Origin: Dromaius novaehollandiae
Lineage: Eukaryota; Chordata; Aves; Casuariiformes; Dromaiidae
Direction: 5' to 3'
Assembly: GCF_036370855.1 (NCBI RefSeq)
Contig: NW_026991456.1
Location: forward strand, 4,278,001-4,342,000
DNA: 64,000 bases
Shown: positions 46,236 to 58,703 of the stretch, in pieces
How positions within the stretch are numbered: position 1 is the first letter of the stretch
Layout: each line of letters opens with the position of its first letter
Notes under the pieces: model-generated
What the model was told of the DNA's origin: nothing
Database searches by the model: none
The model's input: only the letters and a program-made list of their open reading frames with translations
Translations under genes and position numbers: made by a program

Positions 46236-46675
46236 GAAAGAAGGCAAAACTGCCACCAAATGTCACGTCCCTAAGGTCTACTGTGGGTCAGGAGAGCAGG
46301 TAGCTGTGTCCTGCTCTTCTGCACAGTACGCCCGTCCTAGCACGCAACGGACAGGCAGTGGCTTTTCCTGGGAGGCTTTTGGAAGCCTCCCTCTCGAGGT
46401 CGCTGCAGTCCCGGAGTCACAGCGCACGTCAAGCTGCGGGCAGGCTCAGGTCTTTGCTGTTTAGAAAGCAAACCGCTGAGCAGATGGGTTTGTGCTGAAT
46501 GTCATGACAGGGAGTGAGCCTGCTTCCTTTTGTCGTTCAGCTGCAGAGCTTGAGGACGGGAGCCGTCAAGACTGACTAAGCTTACCATCTACACCACCAC
46601 TTACCATCCAACCCAACAGAGAGCCGTTCTCCAAACAATGCTAACCAATCCGAGCTTGAAGAGTGTTCTCAGAGC

Positions 46676-46681
46676 AATAAA
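46676..46681 (+). promoter_or_regulatory. Polyadenylation signal, USP42-like gene copy 2
   Basis: AATAAA 440 bases after the stop codon, matching 12302. Confidence 0.6.
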
Positions 46682-46699
46682 GTTGCCGTCAAAACAAAA

Positions 46700-47302
46700 C
46701 CCAGTCCTTGGCAGTGCTTCAGATTTCTGTGCGGAATTTCACCATGAAAAGCAGAAATGCTTTTTTCCCAGTCCTTTTCCCTTAGGCGTCCTTTTCTAAC
46801 AGGTGCCGGTAATGCCGATGGGCGGCAGAGATCGCGCTGGCACACGGGGCCTGGCAGTAGCCAAGGCGCGAATGGGGTGCCGCAGGAGCGCCCGGCAGCA
46901 GTGCGGCAAGCAAGTCGCTCTGTTGCTCAGGCAGGTGAAGTGTCAGCACGGCTGCTCAGAAGCTGCTAGCGCTTCCCTGGGCCTGGGTGGCGGGAGCGAG
47001 GCTGAAGGGAACTAGTGATGTCTAGCAACTGCCTAAGGTAAAGGGAAATCGGCGGAGGCCCAGCTGGAGAATGACGGGGTGTGTTGGGGTGCAGGGCTAC
47101 TCACAGGCAGCTGGTGCTGACAACACAGCCCCGTGCGGCCATCGCAGCCAAAGCAGAGGTGCCAGACACACCAAAGTGGGGAAGGGATGCAGCGAAGCGG
47201 GGCCCAGCAGGGACAGAGGGGCTGTGCCACGGCCGGAGTGAATGGCAATGTTCGGGGGAAGGCGATTTCTGTCAGCTTATGCCTGATAGAGCGTGCTTCC
47301 CT
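46700..47302. other. GC-rich interval, copy 2, no gene recognised
   Basis: Second copy of 12326-12928, with the same splice-like flanks around an unrecognised open block. Scattered single-base changes alter its conceptual product. Confidence 0.4.
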
Positions 47303-47437
47303 TGTTAAAGAATAGCGAACTGAAACTGTCTAGAGTATGTTCTAAGTATGCCAAAAAAAAAAAAAGCTTTGAAAGTCTTAAAAAAAAAAAATGCTCAGTG
47401 ATATCAATCCGCACCACCTGAAATACAAGTGCCTGGT

Positions 47438-47593
47438 ATACAGCCTGGGGACGAAGTTTTAGTTAAAGTATTTCCACAAAAATCCAAGTTAAAACCTGAA
47501 TGGAACAGTCCATATACTGTCATACTATGTTCTTCTTTTGCTGTGAAAGTTGAACTGTACTTGTATATGTTGAAAAAGGATGTGTCTGTGTAA
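47438..47593 (+). pseudogene. Retroviral integrase C-terminal remnant, copy 2
   Basis: Same fragment as at 13063-13218, with the same terminal stop. Confidence 0.7.
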
Positions 47594-47871
47594 GAACACT
47601 TTGTAATCTTACAGAGAGCAGTGTTGTAGATACAAGTAATCACTCAAACATTTGTATTTGTAGCTTTACCCCAAATTATGGGATGCAACTGTTACAATCT
47701 AATTATACATTGAGCCAAAATTTACTCCCTATCCCCATTGGAATGAATCTTATGCTAGTAAAGAAACTACTACAATGCGATGATTTGCGTTGACTGCTAG
47801 AATGCACCCGGAACAATGGACAAAAAACTCTAATCACCATTCATTGTGATGCGGAAGAGATACACCACGTC

Positions 47872-48069
47872 TTGGAAAGGGTAAAGAGGGACGGAGAACA
47901 TCATGGCTGGGAAACTCTTCTAGGATGGTCACCAACAGCAACAGGGATTTATAATCACGTGTTGCACCCGGTAGTAGTTGTGTTCAGTTTAACTGTGTTA
48001 TGCCTATTACTTACAATTATATTATACATAAGATTATGGAAAGCGATAGTACGCCTCGAAAGGCTTTGA
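47872..48069 (+). pseudogene. Retroviral envelope TM remnant, copy 2
   Basis: A 65-codon fragment identical in translation to 13497-13694, with a membrane-proximal segment, one hydrophobic span and a short basic tail. Confidence 0.75.
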
Positions 48070-48122
48070 GAACTCTGTTTAAAAGATTAACAGGGATGCT
48101 TCATAAAAACAAAGGGGGGGAC

Positions 48123-48835
48123 TGTTAAAGAATAGCAAACTGAAACTGTCTCGAGGTAGCCGCTTAGCACAACTTCTGTAAAACTTGCTTAGCATGAGTA
48201 GCTAAATTTGCTGAAGCCTTAGGCCGCACTTAGATAAAATAATGAACTTTTACTTAGTCCAGTAAGAAAAGGGCCTCAGAGCTGGTTCAAGCTGGGAAGA
48301 TAAGGAAGGTACAAGCAGTCTGCATTCCTGCGTCTCACACTCCGAAAGGGAGGATGTCAAGGCTTTGAAATAAGACCAGCGCAGGGCATTAGGACCTTGA
48401 GGGGCAAAGCCTTAGCTCACTGCTGGGGCAGTGTTAATTGTTATGATTTGGAATCACCTCCTCCTTCTCAGGACCTTGAGAGACAATGGTAAGACGCAAG
48501 GAGAAACGAAGGTACAACCGTCAGCAGAAACCACAACAGTAAAGCTAAGGGAGAAAAACAGCCTGCCTAGGAGCAACGATGAGAGCCAATAAGGAGCAGG
48601 AGACCCCAGACCAAAAAAATTACTGTTGGTCTAACTACCGCGTGAGGGGTGGGAAACTTAATTGGAAAAAGCTATAATTGCCCAGGGATTTCTTTGTTTG
48701 GGCTCCCTCTTCGGAGGCACCCAGCTCGAGCTGTAATTACTGCATGTGCATCATTAAAATTTAATTATTTAATTTGCTTTGATTTGGCTCTGAACTTTCT
48801 TGCAGGAACCTAGGGTCAGACCCTGTTATGGTGCC
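48123..48835 (+). repeat. 3' LTR of the endogenous retrovirus, copy 2
   Basis: Begins TGTTAAAGAATAGC after the G-rich polypurine tract, as in copy 1. Right end approximate. Confidence 0.65.
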
Positions 48836-48850
48836 CGGCGAGCCTCATTT

Positions 48851-49568
48851 CCATAGCAGTGACCTCACAAGCACAGCAAGCATCCATGGGCATTCCACTG
48901 GCCAATCAGGCCCTGAGGCTGCTGTGACCTCACTAGCACAGCCATCAGAAATTGGCCTGACACTGGACTATGAGGCACAGGGACTGCTCTGACCTCATAT
49001 GCACAGCCAGCAGCCATGGGCCTACCACTAGCCCATGAGGCACGGATGCTGCTGTGACGTCACAAGCACAGCTGGAAGCCATGTGCCTGCCACTGGCCTA
49101 TCAGGCACCGATGATGCTGTGGCCTCACAAGCACAGCCAGCAGCCGTGGGCCTGCCACTGCCCTATCAGGCACTGAGGCTGCTGTGAGCTCACAAGCACA
49201 GCCAGCAGCCTTAGTCCTGACACTGGCCTAGCCAGCTCTGAGGCTGCTGTGACCTCACGAGCACAGCCAGCAGTCACTGGCCTGCCACTGCCCTATCAGG
49301 CACTGAGGCTGCTGTGACCTCACAAGCACAGCCAGCACCCAGGGGCCTGCCACTGGCCTGTAGGGCACAGAGGTCGATGTGACCTCACAAGCACAGCCAG
49401 CAGTCATTGGCCTCTCACTGGCCTATGAGGCACTGGTACTTCTTCCACCCCACAAGCACAACTTGCAGCCAGGGGCCTCCCTCCAGCCTATGAGGCACTG
49501 AGGCTGCTGTGACCTCAGAAGCACAGCCAGCAGCCATGGCCCTGCCACTGGCCTTTCAGGCAATGGCA
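48851..49568. repeat. 65-bp minisatellite, copy 2, about 11 units
   Basis: Same unit as at 14476-16312 but about 1.1 kb (roughly 17 units) shorter. First and last units match copy 1, so the difference is internal loss or gain. One internal unit reads ATCAGAAATTGGCC, a variant I did not see in copy 1. Confidence 0.93.
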
Positions 49569-49573
49569 CTAGT

Positions 49574-49718
49574 AAATATCTGCATATATACATATCATAC
49601 ACAGACACACATATATATCATACATATATATATATATCAAATATACATCATATATATCATATATGTATATCATGTATGCATAGCATATATATATCATACA
49701 TATATATATATAAAATAG
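49574..49718. repeat. AT/CATATA microsatellite, copy 2
   Basis: Copy of 16318-16462 with essentially unchanged length. Confidence 0.9.
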
Positions 49719-51925
49719 TAAATATCTACATCCAAGCTAATCATATTATGCCCTTTTTATGCACAGTAAAAGACTGAAGTAATTTTAAGTTGCTGCTTAT
49801 TTGACCTGTTTTAAACATCTACTTTGGGATAAGATGAACTGAGCCAACGAAAGTCCTTTTGCTCTTTTCTGAATATAAAGGGAGCCTAAGATGACTAGAC
49901 CAGATCTAGACACCTATGTTTCATCAAATACATCCTCCTTATAATAGCTAAAAAAGATGCTTGACAAAGAATGAAAACATGCATATAGGCAAACAGGTTG
50001 GAGCAGGAAAAGTTCATGTACCCAGCAGGTGGCAACACCAGTCTGGCAATGTCAACCACCACACTTGGATATTCACAGTCAGAAGATGAAATAGCAGTGG
50101 TGCAATGATGACCAGATAGCCTGTAATATGTAACGCCAACCCTGGGACATAAAACATAGAGGACATTGTGTGGATGTTCTCTCAGGGGATCAAAGAGATG
50201 CACAAGATATTCATTAACACAGAAGCCGTAAAAATAAAACAGTGAATGATATTGCCTAGGTCCAAAGCCTAATTAATCCATCTTCTTCTTCTATTTTTAC
50301 AATAAGAAAGGATCTCTGTCTACTCACCATACGATATTTTTCTAAGGTAACCACTTGGTATTTAAAAAAAAAAGATATCCAAGAAAAAAAAGAATCATTG
50401 ATATATTCTTGGCAAAAGTGAACAGGAGAAGACATAAAATTTCCATAAGCCATTAACCAGTTAACAGGTGACATGAAAGCAAACACTTTGTTATCCTGCT
50501 ACGCAGCATCTCTGAAATAAGCAGAAAAGAAGAATCCCTGTATTTACATTTGATTCTAACAAAAAGTTAACTAGGTATATTGATACAGGTTATTAGCTAC
50601 TAGATGCCATTATAAGTCACACCAAAGATACACAGCTAATTTCCAGGGTAATACGGAAAATGATTAGAAAATAGTTTTGTGTGTAATCAAGACTCTAGTG
50701 CCCCTGAGTGACATAGCAGGTTAACTGTTCACAGCAGACTGTGGACAACATTTTTGAATTGAAAGGCTGATGACGTCCTTCCCTTCCTCCATTGCTCTGT
50801 CAGAAACATTGGTAAAGACTGTGGTAAATATTCAACTTTTAACGTGCGCTTCAGAAATAATGACGGCAGCAAATGTGTTTACAGGACAATGCTGAAGAAG
50901 ATCAGCTATTTAAAGCATTCCTTTTCCACATACATAGCCACGCTTTCCCCCCTCTCCCATACAGTCACACTAGGAAGATTGAAACAGTAAGGGCAAGAGT
51001 GCTCTCTTGATATTAAGGCATAAACCGGGCAGAGGGAAGGGTAAGATCATAACTTTTTATAATAAATTAAAATGGACCCATTTCCTACCATTCCAGTCCC
51101 CACTTTTTATATGCAAATAAGGCAGAAAAGTGGCGATATTCCAAATGTTCTATTTCCTGTCCTACATTGACCTTGCTAGTGTTTTAATTTGGAAAGGATG
51201 ACCTGGCTGCTCATTTTCCACAGCTCATTGGAGCCATAAATAACGAGGTCAAGACAAAGGACAATGCACTGAGCTAAAGAATCAGTGCAAGCATCAAAGC
51301 AAGACAACACATGGCTGCAATTTATACAATATTTTGAGGCATCATATTCTGAGCACATTATGAATCTCTATTCGTGATAAAGGCTATACCAAGGAAAAAA
51401 GATTAAAAGATGAGAGCCGTGGTTATAACAATGTAGAATGGAAGACGAGAGAAATCTGAATCTAACATTTTTAAGATTACCATTGCGTGGTGCTTCTTTG
51501 ATGATGTTTCTGAACTTAATGCAATTAATATGTAATTACAGAATACCAATGGGATCAAAAAAATCATTGGCCCATGAAAATACAGGAATTAAAGAAGAAA
51601 CATAATACTGCCTTTTGATATTCAAAGCTGAATACGTAATGTCATTATGCTAAATAATCCTGCTGAACAGAAGAGGATTTTCGGCTGACAACATCTCTTT
51701 GCACTTCTGAATCTTAAAACACAAAACTCTTCCTATTACGATGCATAAGGAAACATTCCTGTGGTACTGTATTCACGCATGGAGTTCTCTGGAATTTCAA
51801 CAAGGATATGGACCTATGTAAATCACATGCACACACATAAGCAGTGTTAATCGTCTATATTCTCTTCTTGTTTCTTTAAATAGAAAAACTACCAAGTAGA
51901 ACTCCAAGTGTGGGATTCATCTCAG
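49719..51925. other. AT-rich spacer, copy 2
   Basis: Second copy of 16463-18670. Small indels and substitutions here create or destroy chance minus-strand frames (for example 50256-50486 and 51176-51358), which supports a noncoding reading. Confidence 0.5.
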
Positions 51926-52104
51926 ACAATTCTCACAGAATTACTGAGGTTGGAAGGGACCTCAGGAGATCATCTAGTCCAGCACCCTTCCCCTCTCCAC
52001 CACCCAGCTCAGAGCAAGGTCAACTAGAGCAAGTTGCCCAGGATCATGTCCAGTTGGATTTTGAATATCTTGAAGGATGGAGACTGCACTGTATTTGTCT
52101 TCTG
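51926..52104 (-). mobile_element. CR1 LINE fragment, reverse orientation, copy 2
   Basis: Copy of 18672-18850, duplicated with the unit. Confidence 0.8.
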
Positions 52105-52449
52105 ATGATACAAATAGTCTTGCTAACAAGGCCTACTTTGGCATTGTACCACAAATATGTACATCACCACACACTGAGGAAGTCAGTGGTATGTCACTCG
52201 GGGCTCTATCAGAAAGAACAACACCTGTTTAAAGAGCCAGTCCTGGAGACCAGGGGGCAAAAGTTGCTTATAGCTGCCATCATTTAAGGACACTGCAACT
52301 AGACAGGCAGACAAAGTGGTGCTGGTAAGAGGAGTGTAAATACAAGATATGTTCTGGGTCTTTCTGGTTGATGACATTCTCTAAAAAACCTTCTACACAT
52401 GCTGTAATCTAACACCCTCCCATCAGCTACTTATAAACCTAAAGGAACG

Positions 52450-52657
52450 GCATCTCCCGAGGGTCAAACCTCCCCTAGCGCTGCGGGGGGCGGGGGGGGC
52501 GGGGCGGGAGTTGGCGGCCTGGCATGCGGGGAGCCGTAGTTTTCACCGCGGCATGCCGGGAGCAGTAGTCTTCCAGCACTGGGCTTCCGGGCCGCCATTT
52601 TCACGTGCACGGTATGCTGGGAGGTGTAGTCTTCTCAGACGGGGCTACTGGGTGACC
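52450..52657 (+). promoter_or_regulatory. CpG promoter with three ZNF143/THAP11-type motifs, copy 2
   Basis: Copy of 19196-19403. All three motifs, the G-rich Sp1-type cluster and the YY1-type site are unchanged. Confidence 0.7.
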
Positions 52658-52969
52658 ATGCTGCGCCTCTCGAGGTGGCGGGGGCGGGCAGGTCTCTGCC
52701 AGCGGCGTTCCCACCAGCCAGCCGCATCGTGCTCTGTGGCAGGCCAGGAGCTGTGGTTCCAGGTGCCGGTGCCTTCTCAGCCCTGCAGCAGTGGCCCGCT
52801 GGGTCTGTTCCTTACTGGACGTGTGTCACTCACGCCTGAGTCCCCACAGGTCACGGGGGACAGTGGAATGCCCCTGTTTTTCCCCGGTACAGGGCAGGAA
52901 GCATTTTCCATCTCTGGTGGTGTTGCAAGACAATCTTGGAAGCTCAGAAAGAGTGTTCATGCTCTTTAA
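52658..52969 (+). CDS. Candidate short reading frame, copy 2
   Basis: Copy of 19404-19715 with an identical conceptual product and an Arg-rich presequence-like start. Function unknown; it may be a leftover first exon. Confidence 0.3.
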   Translation: MLRLSRWRGRAGLCQRRSHQPAASCSVAGQELWFQVPVPSQPCSSGPLGLFLTGRVSLTPESPQVTGDSGMPLFFPGTGQEAFSISGGVARQSWKLRKSVHAL

Positions 52970-54133
52970 ACTAGGCAGATGAGGAGAACCTCTCTATTTC
53001 CTGGGAGGAAATAATTCTTTAATCAAGGCCGTCCTAGAACTGCTAAAGCCTTAAAGAAACTGTAAATCAAGATGCTTTGTTTTCTATGCATACATTGCCA
53101 ATTTAGCAAAAGAATTCGAGGTATCCCCTAACTGACCTGTCCTCATTATAATACAAGAAAATCACGCTGATAGGTCAGAAAGACCCACGCCCGGGTGAAG
53201 ACCCCTCCCCTGAGCATGTGTAGTAGTAAAATGGTGTGTAAGCAATATTACAGTTGTAGGTAAATCACTAACCAACCGGTGTAAAAGGGAAAGTTGCAAA
53301 CCTTGCAATTTGTTTGTGTAAATGCTACTTGGAAAGCCGGGGGTGGGGGGGGTGGGGGGAATGCGCTTGATTTGTGGGAAACCACCGAGCAGCCAGGCTT
53401 GCGCAACTCTGAAATAAATAAGCAAATGTCTCTCCTGAGCGTGTAATTATTGGCTTAGTGCACACGGGGCAACGAATCCGCTTTTAGGACAGCAGTGTGA
53501 CCGGGCAGGGTTGTCCCCAGGGGCTGGGGCTGTCCCTCTTGGAAATGGGGAGGGCAGGGAGAGAAGGAGGGGTGCTGCGGGCTCCTGGGAGTCGTAGCTT
53601 TGCTCAGGATTGGGGCCAGTTAGGCAGCTGCTGGGAGGAGCGGCAGTGCTGGGAGGGCACGGTGCGGAGCTGTCCTGCTGTGCAGCACAAGGGAAAGTCG
53701 ACCAGCACCGTTGCTGTCCGAGGACCCTGGAACAGCCCGAGAGACCCTGGAACAGCCACCCCACGGACACCGTGTCACTGCCTCGCAAGGCCATTGCGTT
53801 CAGGTACGTTAGACTACATCGGGCAGAAGAAACGTAAGCCGAAGGATCAGGGCAAATAGCTGCTTGTCTAGGTTTGTTACCTAGCGACGCACTGGCAAAG
53901 CTTTTCATGAACACTCCTACTTGATCGAGTGCATATTCATTCCGTGAATATTACTGCCAGAACGCGTACGTCACTGATCCTTTAAAGCAAGTCCGTGGCA
54001 CTGGGGTAGCACGTGTAGTGGAGACTAAATGCAATAATACCTCATTTTGATGTCGTTCTCTTCTGCGAAAGCACTTGGAGCAGATGACAACATTTATCAT
54101 ACTATTTTGTTTATTGAGTGGACCCTGATACTG
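52970..54133. other. Interval between CpG islands, copy 2, no gene recognised
   Basis: Second copy of 19716-20880. A T to A change near 53486 adds a stop to a chance frame that is open in copy 1. Confidence 0.45.
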
Positions 54134-54827
54134 GGGAGAAGGTGGTACTGCACCGAAAGGGAGCACGCATGCGCATTGCGTTCCGCCGCGCTCACTGCTG
54201 CCATCGCGGGTCTGAAAAGCGGCACTGCACACTCATCGGCGTAGCGCATGCGCACTGCGTTCCGTCCCGCTCACCGCTGTCCTCGCGTGTCGACAAGGCA
54301 GCACTGCAGCCGCCGCCGGCCACCGCTGCGTACGAAGAACAGTGCAGGCAGCCGGCGCACACGTGTGCGCTGCCGGTCACCGTGTTCACCGCTACTCTCC
54401 GCTCTCTCGGGGACGGGTAAGCGAAGGCGCTCGTCCACCCCTGCCCGGTGCTCACGGACCGGGAGCGCTTTTCCCGAGAGGGCTTTTCCTTCCTGGTGCT
54501 TCCTGGGGGTGCGGGGACGGGCAGTGCCGTCTCAGAGCTGCTCCGCGACCGGGGCAGCCCCAGCGCCTGCTCGCTGATCCCCGCCGCTCTCTCGGGCACG
54601 GGCAGAGCAGCCTCGGGGCGCTCGCTGCTCGGCCTGAGCACCGGGCTGGCGCGGCGGGCTGCGGGTCGCCCGCGGGAGCCGGCCGGCTGCAGCGCCGCGC
54701 TACGACCACACGAGGGCGCCATTGCGGGTGTCGCCTCCCCCCCCCCCCGCTCCCGCTCCCGCTCCCGCTCGCCCCCGCCCCTCCCGCGCTGTCCGTAGCC
54801 AGCGCATGCGCGGCGGCGGGGAGCAAG
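54134..54827. promoter_or_regulatory. NRF1-type CpG-island promoter, copy 2
   Basis: Copy of 20881-21565 with the same NRF1-type palindromes. The GCTCCC microsatellite at about 54735-54785 is expanded by 8 bases and includes a C run not present in copy 1. Confidence 0.65.
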
Positions 54828-54912
54828 ATGGCGGCGAGCAGGGTGGGTGTTTTCGCTCGGCGGCTGCGGGCGAGGGCCGAGGCCGCCTGGAGTCGAGCAC
54901 GTGGGGATCCCG
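54828..54912 (+). CDS. Candidate first coding exon, copy 2
   Basis: Copy of 21566-21650 with the same start context, Arg/Ala-rich presequence-like peptide and GTGAGG donor. No downstream exons are identified. The next segment crosses a G run of different length. Confidence 0.35.
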
Positions 54913-55282
54913 GTGAGGCGAGCGTGTGCTTTCGGGTGGCCGCGGGCGTCGGGCTGTGTCCTGCCCGCCGGGGCTGTCGCTTCGTGGAGGCGGCGGGGCG
55001 GGGGGGCGGGGGGTTCGGACCTGGCGCCGCGCCGCGCCGGGTCTGCCAGAGCGCGGCTCTGACTCTGCCTTTTCCGTGTGTCGCCTGTAGGGCCCCAGTT
55101 CCTCCCCAGCGCGGGCCAGGGCATGCGCTCACCGCTGTGGACGCAGCCTGGAGGAGCGGGGGGGGGGGGGGGTGTGTCTGCGCGGGGGTCTGGATGTGTC
55201 CAGCAGCGGCACAGCAGCCTGATGTCTCCTCTCGTCTGGGACGCGGGTTCCTTTGCAGCTTTTCTGGGATGCGGGGCCCTTG

Positions 55283-56247
55283 GTGAGTTCCCTGCTGCCT
55301 TCTCTGGCGTTCTGTGCAAGCTCATAGATCCCTCCTCCTCCCCCCCCGCCACCCTATCTGATGGGGTGGGAGACCAGTGGCTCCTCCCGCCGAGCTGACA
55401 GCAACGTGGGGCACCCCTATGTGCTCCCTACACATCTGGGATGGCACCCCTGCCCTGAGGGCCCCGCAGAGTCCCACCCTTCCTGCAACCAGCCCCCCCA
55501 AAGCCATTAAACCACCCACAAATCCTGCCCCAACACCCCTACAGGCCCCAAAACATCTCCAAGCCCTGCCTCAACGTTGTCACTGACTCCAGACCTTCCC
55601 CTGCACTCTCTCCAAAGCCCCAAACATTCCTAAAACTGCTGCCAGGCCCAGTCCCCGCAGCAGTGAGGCGTTCTAACAAAGATGGGGTGTGATCTGCGTC
55701 TCTGCCTTGACTCAGTCCCGCTTTAGAGAAATGGGAGTTTACAGCGCTTCCTGGTGAAGAGTGTTGGCGGGTGGATGCGCTGATGACAAAGAGATTTTTC
55801 TCTCTTTTCTTCTGAGCCGCCTCTCAGAAGCCTCTGTACGTACACGATGTGGCTGATCTGGGATAATCGTGCTGTGCACAATGCTTAAGGAGAACATTGC
55901 CATGAAATGGCGGGCTAAGGAATAGCCTAAAAAACCTAAAAGGCTCGGGAAAAGCCAAAGAGAACACCGTTGGGCTCTGGGAAGCCCCAGTGATGCTACA
56001 GAAAACAGCATGGCTTTTAGGCATCTCCTCAGAGCAGCAGCAATGTCTTGCTCCAGCCTATGGGACAATGGGGACTCTTAATTACCGCCTTGAATTACCA
56101 CAAGTGTTGCGAAAGCAGAAGGGACTAGGGAGCACGCAGAGCAGGTTGTGGGCTATATGTCAAGTTTAAACAAGCAACAAGCCCCTCTGCAAATAGGAAC
56201 AGGTTTAGCCCTAAGTAATAGATGAAGGTAGCTGTGAGTAACGTGAA
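55283..56247. other. Interval with no gene recognised, copy 2
   Basis: Second copy of 22020-22984; C-rich at the start, then ordinary composition. Confidence 0.45.
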
Positions 56248-58703
56248 GCGAAGCGGTTATGTCAGTCACCCCAAAAGCCTCAGAGAAGTGGTCCAAACAC
56301 TGCCCCCAAAGTCTTCATTGCACCCTAGAGGCCTCTGTTTGATGTCTAGTCCCCTTAGGACTGCTCCAATCCCCTCAGAACCTCTCCATTGGACTTCATT
56401 GTGCACCAGGGGCTCAGTTGAGCGTGTAGAGTCCTTAGGACCCCTCTCGTACCCTCAGAACCCCTCCTGAGGCCTTTGTAGTGCTCCCAGAGCCCTTTTT
56501 TGGTCCACCGGCTCTCGTAGGACTTCTCTAATTCCTTCAATATCCCTCTTTTGGCCTTCATTGTGCAGGAGCCCTCCGTTGTCCTTCTAGCTCTCCAAGC
56601 ACCTCTCTAGTCCCACCAGGACCCCTCCTTTTGCCTTCGTTGTTCCATATAGCATTTTTTTTCTTCCTTCTAGTCCCTTTACAACCCCCCGGTCTACTCT
56701 AGGTGCCTCTTTTGGCCAAAATTGTGCCCTGCAGCCCTCTTTTGGCCCTCTAGAACCAAGAGGACCCCTCTAGTCACCTCTGAATCCCTCTGGAGGCCTT
56801 TGTTGTGCCCCAGGGCTGTCTTCTGGCTCTCCTGACGACCCCTTTGGATCCCTCAAATTCCACCTAAGAACCTTTCTGGAGGCTGTCCTTGTTCCCCAGA
56901 GTCTTTTTTGGCCTTGTAGACCTGTTAGCACCCCTCCAGTGCACTCTCAAACACTCTCTTGGCCAAAATTGGGCCCCAGAGCTCTTTGGGCTCTCCAGAC
57001 CCTAGCGAATCTCTCTCGTCCTCTCAGACCACCTCCTGAGCTCATCCCTGCTCCCCAGTTGATATTTTTTCAGCCAGGTAGACCACTTAGGACTCCTCTA
57101 GTGCACTTTGGACTACTCTTTCAGTCTCCCTTCTGTCCCAGAGCTGTCTTCTGGCCCTCCGGCCCCTTTAGCACCCCGCTAGTCCCTTCAGAATCCCTCC
57201 AGAGGCCTTTGTGGTGCTCCAGAGCCCTCATTTGGCCCTCCAGCCTTCTCAGCAGCCCTCTCGTCTGCTCTGCACTCCTTTTTTTGGCCAAAATGGGGCC
57301 CCAGAGGCTTTTTCTTTGTTCATTGGTTCCCTCAGGAAACCCCTAGTGTGCTCTCGACCCCTCTTTTGGCCAAGATTGGGACCGGAGTCTTCTGTGGGCA
57401 CTCTAGACCCCTGAGGACCCCTCTAGTGTACTCTGGACCACTCTTTTGGCCACAATTGGGCCCCAGAGCTGTCTTCTGGCCCTCCAGCCCCCTTAGGGAA
57501 CATCTAGTCTCCTCAGAACTCTTCCAGTTTTCTTCCTGGTTCACCAGAGTCATTTTTTGGCCATGTAGACCCTTTAGCAGCCCTCTAAGTGTGCTGTGGA
57601 CTACTCTTTCAGCCTTTTTTATGCCCCAGAGCTGTGTTTTGGATGTCTAGACCCCTTTAGGACCCTGGTAGAGCCCTCAGAGTCCCTCCGGAGCCCTTCT
57701 TCATGCCCTGGAGCCCTCTTTTGGCCCTTTAGCAGCCCTCTATTCTGCTTTGGCTTCATTTTTTGACCTTTTATTTCCCCCCCACAGACCACTCCTGGCC
57801 CTCTAGAACCCTTAGCACCCTTCTAGAGGCCTTTGCCATGCTCCAAAGCTGTCTTTTGGGTCTCAAGTTCCCTTAGGACCCCTCTAGTGTGCTCAGAACC
57901 CCTCTGGAGGCCTTTGTGTCCCGGAGCCCTCTTTTGGCCATCCACATCCCATAGGAGCCCTCCTGTCCACTCAGAGCACCTCCTGAGGTCGGTCATGTTA
58001 CCCAGTTTTGATTTTTTTTTTTTCCCCTGTGCCATTTAGTCCCCTTAGGAGCCCTCTAGTCTGCTCAGAACCTCTCCTGGGGTGCTTGTTGTGCCCCAGA
58101 GCTGTCCTCTGGCTCCACAGCCCCCTTTGGAACCCTCTAGTCTCCTCAGAAGCCCTCCAGATTTCTTCCTTGTTCCCCAAAGTCATTCCTTGGCCATGCA
58201 GGCCCCTCAGCACCCCTCTAGTGCACTCTGGACCTCTCTTTGGGCTTTCCTTGTTCCCTAGAGCTGTCTTTTGGCTCTCTAGCTCCTTTAGAACTTCTGC
58301 AGTGTTCTCAGAACTCTTCCTGAGCCCTGTCTTATGCCCTGGAGTGCTCTGTTCATCGTTCAGCTGCCTGAGTACCCCTCTTTTCCTCTGAACCCCTTCA
58401 GAGGCTTTGCTTGTTCTCTTCTGGCTTCTTTTAGTTGCTCTCTAGTCTCCGTAAGAGATGTCTAATCTGCTCTGGGTTCCTCTTTAGAGCTTTGTTGTGC
58501 TGCATAGACCTCTGCTGGTCCTGTAGAGCCCTGAGGAACCCCTTTATTTCACTCTGGACTACTCTGTCAGCCTTCCTTGTTGTGCCCCCAGAGCCCTGCG
58601 TAGGTTCTCCAGCCCTCTTAGCATCCCTCTTCCCTCCTTGTGCCAGTCCTCCACTTAGAAATACAGAGCTAGTACTCCCCTGGGGAACTACCCATTCCAC
58701 CTA
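56248..58703. repeat. Degenerate ~81-bp tandem repeat, PO41/CNM-like, copy 2
   Basis: Copy of 22985-25440. Unlike the 65-bp minisatellite it has not changed length, as expected because its units are too diverged for frequent unequal exchange. Confidence 0.85.

Larger units (their letters stand above)
47303..48835 (+). mobile_element. Endogenous retrovirus remnant, copy 2
   Basis: Copy of 12929-14460 with the same deletion structure: 5' LTR stub, integrase end (47438-47593), envelope TM remnant (47872-48069), polypurine tract and 3' LTR from 48123. It shares all structural lesions with copy 1, so it was duplicated with the unit. Confidence 0.8.
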